Made by a program: the position numbers and the translations under genes. A stretch of 64,000 nt of DNA, from NCBI RefSeq assembly GCF_014652355.1, contig NZ_BMYQ01000003.1, positions 206,142 to 270,141 of the forward strand, in the 5' to 3' direction. The notes beneath the pieces are model-generated. The model worked only from the letters and a program-made list of their open reading frames with translations. It was not told where the DNA came from and ran no database searches. Each line of letters begins with the position of its first letter. Position 1 is the first letter of the stretch. The DNA is from Gemmobacter lanyuensis (GTDB taxonomy: Bacteria; Pseudomonadota; Alphaproteobacteria; Rhodobacterales; Rhodobacteraceae). Shown piece by piece: positions 58,930 to 64,000 of this stretch.

Positions 58930-59685
58930 ATGTTCGGGATCGACCTTTTCGACGCGGGGCTGGCGCCCGCAATGCTGGTGGCGCTGGTCGCCGGGGTGCT
59001 GTCGTTCCTCAGCCCCTGCGTGCTGCCGATCGTGCCCCCTTATCTGGCCTATATGGGCGGGATCTCGATGCCCGAACTGCGCGAAGGCGACCGGGCCGCG
59101 CGGCGGCGCATCCTGTTGCCTGCGCTGTTCTTCGTCCTGGGCCTTTCGACGGTCTTTCTGTTTCTGGGGTTCACCGCCTCGGCTTTCGGCGCGTTCTTCC
59201 TCAAGAATCAGGAGCTGTTTGCCCGCATCTCGGGTGCGATGGTCATCGTGCTGGGCCTGCATTTCCTGGGCGTGTTCCGCATCCCGATGCTCGACCGCGA
59301 GGCGCGGCTGAATGCTGGCGATCAGGGCGGATCGGCGCTTGGCGCCTATCTGCTGGGGCTGGCCTTCGCCTTTGGCTGGACGCCTTGCATCGGGCCGCAG
59401 CTGGGCGCGATCCTGTCGCTGGCGGCGAATGAGGCCAGCCTGACGCGGGGGACGCTGCTTCTGGCCGTTTATGCGCTGGGGCTGGGGGTGCCGTTCCTGC
59501 TGGCGGCGCTGTTCATCGAACGGGCGATGGGGGTGATGACCCGGCTCAAGCGGCACATGAGGCTGATCGAGCGGTCGATGGGCCTGCTGCTGTTGCTGGT
59601 CGGGGTGGCGCTGGTCACCGGGGCGCTGTCGGATATGTCCTTCTGGTTGCTCGACACCTTCCCGTTTCTGGCGACCCTTGGCTGA
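58930..59685 (+). CDS. ccdA: Cytochrome c biogenesis protein CcdA (DsbD-like membrane domain)
   Basis: 251 residues with six membrane helices. The two redox cysteines are in SPCVLPIVPPYLAYMGG (helix 1) and GWTPCIGPQLGAI (helix 4), the CcdA hallmark. It moves electrons from cytoplasmic thioredoxin to periplasmic thiols for cytochrome c maturation. Start ATG 58930. Confidence 0.94.
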   Translation: MFGIDLFDAGLAPAMLVALVAGVLSFLSPCVLPIVPPYLAYMGGISMPELREGDRAARRRILLPALFFVLGLSTVFLFLGFTASAFGAFFLKNQELFARISGAMVIVLGLHFLGVFRIPMLDREARLNAGDQGGSALGAYLLGLAFAFGWTPCIGPQLGAILSLAANEASLTRGTLLLAVYALGLGVPFLLAALFIERAMGVMTRLKRHMRLIERSMGLLLLLVGVALVTGALSDMSFWLLDTFPFLATLG

Positions 59686-59741
59686 TCGGGCGGGGCGCTT
59701 TACCCTGCCCATGCTGTTGATCGGGCCGGAGTAACGATGTG

Positions 59742-60980
59742 ATGGATGACGCCGCCAAGCCTGTGCCTGACCCCGTTCGCCGGCGGCGCGTTTTCTATAT
59801 TCCCGGCTATGACCCCATCCACCCCCGCCGCTACCGCGAGCTTTACCGGCGCGAGGGGGCGGAGCAGGCGGCCCTGTCGGGCTATCGGCTGGATCTGCGG
59901 GGCAAGCATGTGCAGGGCCCCTATGGCTGGCATGTCACGGCCGAGATCGACGGGCAGACGGTGGAGACCGATGTCGAGGTGCTGGTCTGGTCCGATATCG
60001 TCCGCGGATCCATGAGCCAGTCGATCCCCGGCACCTATCTGGAGTTGATCCGCACCGCCTGGGCCTATCTCGGGTCCGGGGCGCTGTTCCGGCTGATGCG
60101 CCTGCGGAAGGGGCCGATTGTGGCGGCGCTCTATCCGATTGCGGTGCTTTTGGCGCAGCTTTTGGTGGCGCTGATCGTCTGGGGGGCGGTCTGGGGCCTG
60201 TTGTCCTTGCTGCCGCTGACGGGGGCGGGCTGGGCTGGGGCGGCGCTTGGGGCGGGGGCGGCGGTCTGGGTGCTGCGCTGGTTCAAGGCCCGCGATTCGC
60301 GCTTTTACGCCTATTATCTGATGCATGATTACGCCTATTCCGCACAGGCAGGCGGGGCCAACCCGCCCGAGCTTGAGGCCCGCATGACGGCTTTTCGTCA
60401 GACCATCGCCGCGGCCCTGACCGGCGATTATGATGAGGTGCTGGTCGTCGGCCATTCCTCCGGCGCGCATCTGGCGGTGTCGATCTTGGCCGATCTGATC
60501 CGCGAGGGTCGGGCGGGGCGGGGGCCTGCGCTGTCTTTCCTGTCCTTGGGGCAGGTGGTGCCGATGGTCAGCTATCTGCCCAAGGCCCACCGCCTGCGCC
60601 GCGACCTGCAGGATCTGTCGCGCAGCCCGGCGCTGACCTGGGTCGACGTGACGGCACCGGGCGATGGCTGTGCCTTCGCGCTCTGCGATCCGGTGCGCGT
60701 GACCGGTGTCGCGCCCGAGGATCAGCTATGGCCGCTGATCTATTCCGCCGCCTTCAGCCAGACCCTGCGTCCCTCTACCTGGGCGCAGGTGAAGCGGCGC
60801 TATTTCCGGCTGCATTTCCAATACCTTTGTGCCTTTGACAACCTGCCCGGCCAGCCCTGGGATTATGACTATTTCCGCATCACCGCCGGGCCGCGCCGTC
60901 TGGCCGACCATTTCGCCGGTCGTCCGCAATCGAAAAGCCGCATCACGCTGGCGGCCAACCGCTTTACGGGCCTGTCATGA
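59742..60980 (+). CDS. Membrane-embedded alpha/beta-hydrolase-like protein
   Basis: 412 residues from ATG 59742 (GTG 59739 one codon earlier has slightly better spacing from GGAG). The first strand FYIPGYDPIHP looks like an oxyanion loop; two or three hydrophobic segments lie at about residues 120-180; VVGHSSGAHLAVSIL near residue 240 is the nucleophile elbow (GxSxG). A likely esterase/lipase at the membrane. No exact family was recognised. Its stop overlaps the P450 start by 4 nt (ATGA), which points to a shared substrate. Confidence 0.7.
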   Translation: MDDAAKPVPDPVRRRRVFYIPGYDPIHPRRYRELYRREGAEQAALSGYRLDLRGKHVQGPYGWHVTAEIDGQTVETDVEVLVWSDIVRGSMSQSIPGTYLELIRTAWAYLGSGALFRLMRLRKGPIVAALYPIAVLLAQLLVALIVWGAVWGLLSLLPLTGAGWAGAALGAGAAVWVLRWFKARDSRFYAYYLMHDYAYSAQAGGANPPELEARMTAFRQTIAAALTGDYDEVLVVGHSSGAHLAVSILADLIREGRAGRGPALSFLSLGQVVPMVSYLPKAHRLRRDLQDLSRSPALTWVDVTAPGDGCAFALCDPVRVTGVAPEDQLWPLIYSAAFSQTLRPSTWAQVKRRYFRLHFQYLCAFDNLPGQPWDYDYFRITAGPRRLADHFAGRPQSKSRITLAANRFTGLS

Positions 60981-62362
60981 TCCCGCCCAAACCCGTCTCG
61001 CGCCCGGATAAGGTCTCGCTCTGGCGGTATTTCCGCCTGTTCCGGCAAGATATCCTCTCGGCCCAGCCCGCGCGGCTGTATCGGGCCTGGATGGCCGAAT
61101 TCCGCACGCCGTTCTTTCGCAGCTATCTGTGCAACGATCCGGCGCTGGTCGATCTGGTGCTGAAGGGGCGTCCGCGCGACTTTCCGAAATCCGACCGCAT
61201 CCGCGAGGGGCTGCGCCCGCTTCTCGGCAATTCGGTGTTCGTGACGAATGGCGACACGTGGGAACGTCAGCGCCGCATCATCGACCCGGCCTTTGAAGGC
61301 GGGCGCTTGCGCGATACCTTTGGCGCGATGTGGGATGCCGGTCAGGCCATGGTCGCGCGGCTGCAGCACCGGGCCGATGGCCAACCGGTCGAGATCGAAT
61401 TCGAAACGAGCCACGCCGCCGCGGATGTGATCTTCCGCACGCTCTTTTCCATCCCCATTGATCATGCGGTGGCAGGGGCGGTGTTTCACGAATTCCGCGC
61501 CCATCAGACCGCGCAGCCCGTGGTCAATCTGGGGGCGCTGCTGCCGTTGCCGCGCTGGTTCCCGCGCTTTCACAGCCGTCAGACCCGTGCCACCGCGACG
61601 CGCATCCGTAAGCTGATCGCCGGCCTGACGGCAGACCGGGCCGCCGCCATTGCCGCTGGCACTGCGCCCGATGATCTTGCCACCAAGATCATGACCTTCC
61701 CCGACCCGCAGACCGGCGCCTGCTTTGACACCGAGGAAATGGTCGATCAGGTGGCGATCTTCTTTCTCGCGGGACATGAAACCTCGGCCTCGGCCCTGGG
61801 GTGGGCGCTTTACTTGCTGGCCACCCATCCCGACTGGCAGGATCGCGTCGCCGCCGAAGCGCAGGCCGAGCTGGCTGATGCGGGCTACCTGTCGGTGGTG
61901 AATCGCCTGCGTCAGGCCCGCGCGGTCTTCCGCGAGGCGATGCGCCTTTACCCGCCGGTGCCGATGATGGTGCGTGAAAACCGCTGCCCGGTGCAGCTGC
62001 GCGGGCGGGCGGTTGCGCCGGGCGCGCAGATTGTCCTGTCGCCCTGGCATCTGCACCGCCACGAACGGATCTGGGATAACCCCGACCAGTTTGACCCCGC
62101 GCGGTTTGATACCGAAAACGGCCGTGCCGGGTTGCGCGATGCCTATATGCCGTTTTCCGCAGGGCCGCGCGTCTGCCCCGGTGCGGGCTTTGCCATGGCG
62201 GAGGGGCCGCTGCTGCTTGCCATGCTCTTGCGCGCCTTCCGTCTTGAACCCATCGCAGGCCGTGTGCCTGTGCCCGTCGCCCATCTGACCGTGCGTGCCA
62301 AGGATGGGATCTGGCTGCGCCTGACGCCCCGAACGCCGCCCATACCGCAAGGTCAGCCATGA
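60977..62362 (+). CDS. Cytochrome P450
   Basis: 461 residues. I-helix FFLAGHETSASAL, K-helix EAMRLYPP (ExxR), the PERF-like region DQFDPARF and the haem loop FSAGPRVCPGAGFA with the cysteine ligand are all present. The N-terminus has no clear membrane anchor, so it is probably soluble. It hydroxylates an unknown lipid-like compound; the family group resembles bacterial CYP153-unrelated fatty-acid/terpenoid types. Redox partners are not nearby. Coupled to the upstream hydrolase. Confidence 0.93.
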   Translation: MIPPKPVSRPDKVSLWRYFRLFRQDILSAQPARLYRAWMAEFRTPFFRSYLCNDPALVDLVLKGRPRDFPKSDRIREGLRPLLGNSVFVTNGDTWERQRRIIDPAFEGGRLRDTFGAMWDAGQAMVARLQHRADGQPVEIEFETSHAAADVIFRTLFSIPIDHAVAGAVFHEFRAHQTAQPVVNLGALLPLPRWFPRFHSRQTRATATRIRKLIAGLTADRAAAIAAGTAPDDLATKIMTFPDPQTGACFDTEEMVDQVAIFFLAGHETSASALGWALYLLATHPDWQDRVAAEAQAELADAGYLSVVNRLRQARAVFREAMRLYPPVPMMVRENRCPVQLRGRAVAPGAQIVLSPWHLHRHERIWDNPDQFDPARFDTENGRAGLRDAYMPFSAGPRVCPGAGFAMAEGPLLLAMLLRAFRLEPIAGRVPVPVAHLTVRAKDGIWLRLTPRTPPIPQGQP

Positions 62363-62434
62363 TTTGGCCCGATCCTTGCTTGCAGCACCGACCGTCGGCC
62401 GCGTGCCGCCGCGACTTGACAGAAAGGCCCCAAG

Positions 62435-63394
62435 ATGGACGCTGCCGCTGACCGGATTGCCACCCTGCGCGCAGGGATGGAGGAAGACCCCGGCCGTCTC
62501 GACCGGTTCGGCCATCCGCATTTCCGCAAAGAGCTGATGCGCCTTCTCCTCTCGCAGGGTCGCTGGGCCGAGGCCGAGGCGCTGATTCCCAGCGGGGTTG
62601 AGGCCGCCGGCTGGCACCACATCCTCTTTGCCCGCGCGCTGGACGGCGCAGGCCGGGCCGAGGACGCGCGCACCCATTGGCAGGCCTTCGCCGCCCATCA
62701 CCCCGGCCACCCCGAGGCGCAAAAGGCGCTGGGAATGCCGAGGGCGCTGCGCCAGATCCGTTCCCGTGTGCCGGATCAGCGGTTCGAGATGATCTTCGAT
62801 GTGGGCGCCAATCGCGGCCAATCCTGCCTGCATTACGCCGTGGCCTTCCCCGAGGCCCGCATCCACGCCTTTGAACCCGCCCCGGCCGCCTTTGCCGAAT
62901 TGACCCGCGCAAGCGCTGCCCATGGCGGGATCAGCTGCCATAACCTCGCGCTGTCACAATCCGAAGGCACGCTTCGCATGGCGCTGGATGGCTCCTCGAC
63001 CATGAACCGCGTGCTTGATCCGGCAACGCCCGAGGGCACGCCCATTCCCGCCCGGCGTCTTGACCGGGTCTGCGCCGATCTGGGCATCGATCATATCGAT
63101 TTTCTGAAGATCGACACCGAAGGCCATGACCTGGCCGTGCTGCGCGGTGCGGGCGCCATGCTTGACCAGATCGATTTCATCCAGTGCGAAACCAGCGCCA
63201 ACCGCTACAACCGCTTGCATGTGGCCTTTGGTGAGGTCTTCGATCTGCTCACGGACGCGGGCTTTTACCTCTTCCACATCGATGGGCAAACCTATGAATG
63301 GGGCAATGGTGGCTATCCCGTCCTGCGCCGCTTCGACCCGATCTTCATCAACGCACGCCGCGTCGGTCCCATTCGGGGGGTGCGTGACCGGTGA
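62435..63394 (+). CDS. FkbM-family SAM-dependent methyltransferase
   Basis: 319 residues. An N-terminal helical segment of about 100 residues (TPR-like, LLLSQGRWAEAEALIP) precedes the FkbM domain: FDVGANRGQSCLHYA (SAM glycine loop), HAFEPAPAAFAEL, and the FLKIDTEGHDLAVLRGA motif near residue 210. It O-methylates sugars or polyketide-like acceptors; the true acceptor is unknown. It lies 72 nt after the P450 gene and may share its transcript. Confidence 0.9.
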   Translation: MDAAADRIATLRAGMEEDPGRLDRFGHPHFRKELMRLLLSQGRWAEAEALIPSGVEAAGWHHILFARALDGAGRAEDARTHWQAFAAHHPGHPEAQKALGMPRALRQIRSRVPDQRFEMIFDVGANRGQSCLHYAVAFPEARIHAFEPAPAAFAELTRASAAHGGISCHNLALSQSEGTLRMALDGSSTMNRVLDPATPEGTPIPARRLDRVCADLGIDHIDFLKIDTEGHDLAVLRGAGAMLDQIDFIQCETSANRYNRLHVAFGEVFDLLTDAGFYLFHIDGQTYEWGNGGYPVLRRFDPIFINARRVGPIRGVRDR

Positions 63395-63451
63395 CTGCAG
63401 AAAAACCATAAGTGTGCTCAGCCCCGTGTTTGGCTGTACCCCGGAAAGCAA

Positions 63452-63473
63452 AAAGCCCGCCAAGGCGGGCTTT
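63452..63473. terminator. Terminator after the FkbM gene
   Basis: AAAGCCCGCC-AA-GGCGGGCTTT, 10-bp stem with A/T tracts on both ends; marks the end of the core region before AT-richer DNA. Confidence 0.85.
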
Positions 63474-63503
63474 CAGATTTCGTTCTCCTGGTGTTTTCAT
63501 GGC

Positions 63504-63838
63504 TCAGCGCTGGGTCATGAGCCTCAAGATTTCAGCCGGAGAGAGTGCTTCCTCATAGTCATCCACTGAAAATGGGGAAAATCCAAAAGGGACTCTGGTC
63601 TTTTGGGCAAACGCCTTTTCGCAGTAGGAGATATCAATTTCAGAACGACCGGCCAGCTTGCAGAGGGTCAATGCTCTGATGAGCATTTCGATTACCAAGT
63701 CCCAGCGATGCCCGTTCGCAAATGCATGCCGGTCATAGAAATCTTCAATGGCCAATGGCTCGAAGTTAATATTAACCGCGTCGGCGAAAGCGAAGCAGAG
63801 ACTATTCATCTCCGGCGTATCATCTGGAATTCTGATTA
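63504..63838 (-). pseudogene. C-terminal remnant of a TniB-like transposition ATPase
   Basis: A frame ending in TGA 63504 runs open rightwards past ATG 63809 right up to the edge of the IS element at about 63838 (upstream codons read LIRIPDDTPE before MNSL). The protein segment EDFYDRHAFANGHRWDLVIE followed by MLIRAL and TRVPFGFSPFSVDDYEEAL resembles the end of TniB/AAA transposition proteins. Base composition is clearly more AT-rich than elsewhere. It looks like a gene broken by IS insertion; the family assignment is tentative. Confidence 0.5.
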
Positions 63839-64000
63839 GGCTCCAGACTCATTGATTTTCACAGCCAGAACATGACGGTGGCCGCGAGAGCGACGGCGGA
63901 GAGGAAGGTTTTGGCGCATCTGTCATAGCGGGTTGCGACCCTGACTTCCGGACTTCGACAGTTATTCCCTGTTTTTTGGTTTTTCGGGTGTCGGCGTTTC
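63839..64000 (-). mobile_element. IS5-family insertion sequence, left end, truncated by the window
   Basis: The element seems to begin with the terminal sequence GGCTCCAGACTCATTGATTT at 63839, next to a TTA that could be the target trinucleotide, and continues beyond 64000 with a transposase gene ending 20 nt inside. The end sequence and the transposase C-terminus fit IS427/IS1031-type IS5 elements. Confidence 0.65.
63859..64000 (-). CDS. IS5-family transposase, C-terminal end only
   Basis: 46 codons visible, ending VATRYDRCAKTFLSAVALAA then TVMFWL and TGA 63859. This is the typical IS5-group C-terminus after the DDE glutamate. The preceding residues (HPKNQKTGNNCRSPEVR) do not look like the usual 'KIENMFGRLKDWR' segment, so the gene may be rearranged or a variant. 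Confidence 0.6.
   Translation of the reverse strand, partial: KRRHPKNQKTGNNCRSPEVRVATRYDRCAKTFLSAVALAATVMFWL

Noticed and set aside
63603..63839. 78-residue plus-strand frame in the AT-rich end
   Set aside because: Antisense to the TniB-like remnant, no ribosome site, no domain seen.

Overview
The window is GC-rich (apart from its last 0.6 kb), densely coded DNA with short intergenic gaps and many ATGA/TGATG overlaps. It looks chromosomal and alphaproteobacterial, most likely from a member of the Rhodobacteraceae (Rhodobacter/Paracoccus-like). The clues are family-typical genes and arrangements: a DUF2484 gene between murC and murB, an F1-ATPase inhibitor zeta subunit (DUF1476), a stand-alone corrinoid protein plus a stand-alone homocysteine methyltransferase, the order aroA-cmk-rpsA-ihfB-lapA-trpF-trpB, and a GTTC-N7-GTTC LexA-type box. 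No rRNA, tRNA or CRISPR array was seen.

Layout. 1-9001: a divergent arginine module. A leftward operon encodes a TetR regulator, an arginine:pyruvate transaminase (AruH-like), a 2-ketoarginine decarboxylase (AruI-like), a class III aminotransferase and a glutamine-synthetase-family ligase cut by the window edge. A rightward operon encodes a polar amino acid ABC importer. A 22-bp inverted repeat lies between them. 9175-18060: housekeeping genes (trmB, amidohydrolase, aroA, cmk, rpsA, ihfB, lapA-like, trpF, trpB). 18184-19858: an unrecognised three-gene unit (acidic secreted protein, PepSY-like secreted protein, membrane-anchored LuxR-type regulator). 19846-28802: mixed genes including pth, a glycosyltransferase, a chemoreceptor, rplY, an MFS transporter, an FMN hydroxyacid oxidase and a GFA protein. 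28830-42775: the dcw cell-wall/division cluster with murD turned the opposite way, then ftsW-murG-murC-DUF2484-murB-ddl-ftsQ-ftsA-ftsZ, lpxC and bamD, followed by recN. 44564-48806: two small genes missed by a simple ORF length cut-off, DUF1638, a corrinoid protein, a radical SAM protein behind a putative SOS box, and a Bmt-type methyltransferase. 49000-51380: zeta inhibitor and purC-purS-purQ. 51430-54526: a DctB/DctD-like two-component pair whose regulator lacks the sigma-54 loop. 54517-63394: sulfotransferase, RNase E, TusA-like, CcdA, and a coupled membrane hydrolase/cytochrome P450 pair followed by an FkbM methyltransferase. 63480-64000: AT-richer foreign DNA, namely a TniB-like remnant interrupted by an IS5-family element.

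The most unusual non-coding signal is a dispersed three-part element found five times (3903, 9008, 16527, 16613, 30316). It has a G/C hairpin, a second hairpin whose stem varies in sequence but keeps its pairing, and a conserved core (GAGGATATTTTCAGACAG then AAAAT). In three copies the loop of the first hairpin is complementary to the core, which suggests a pseudoknotted RNA or a structured repeat.
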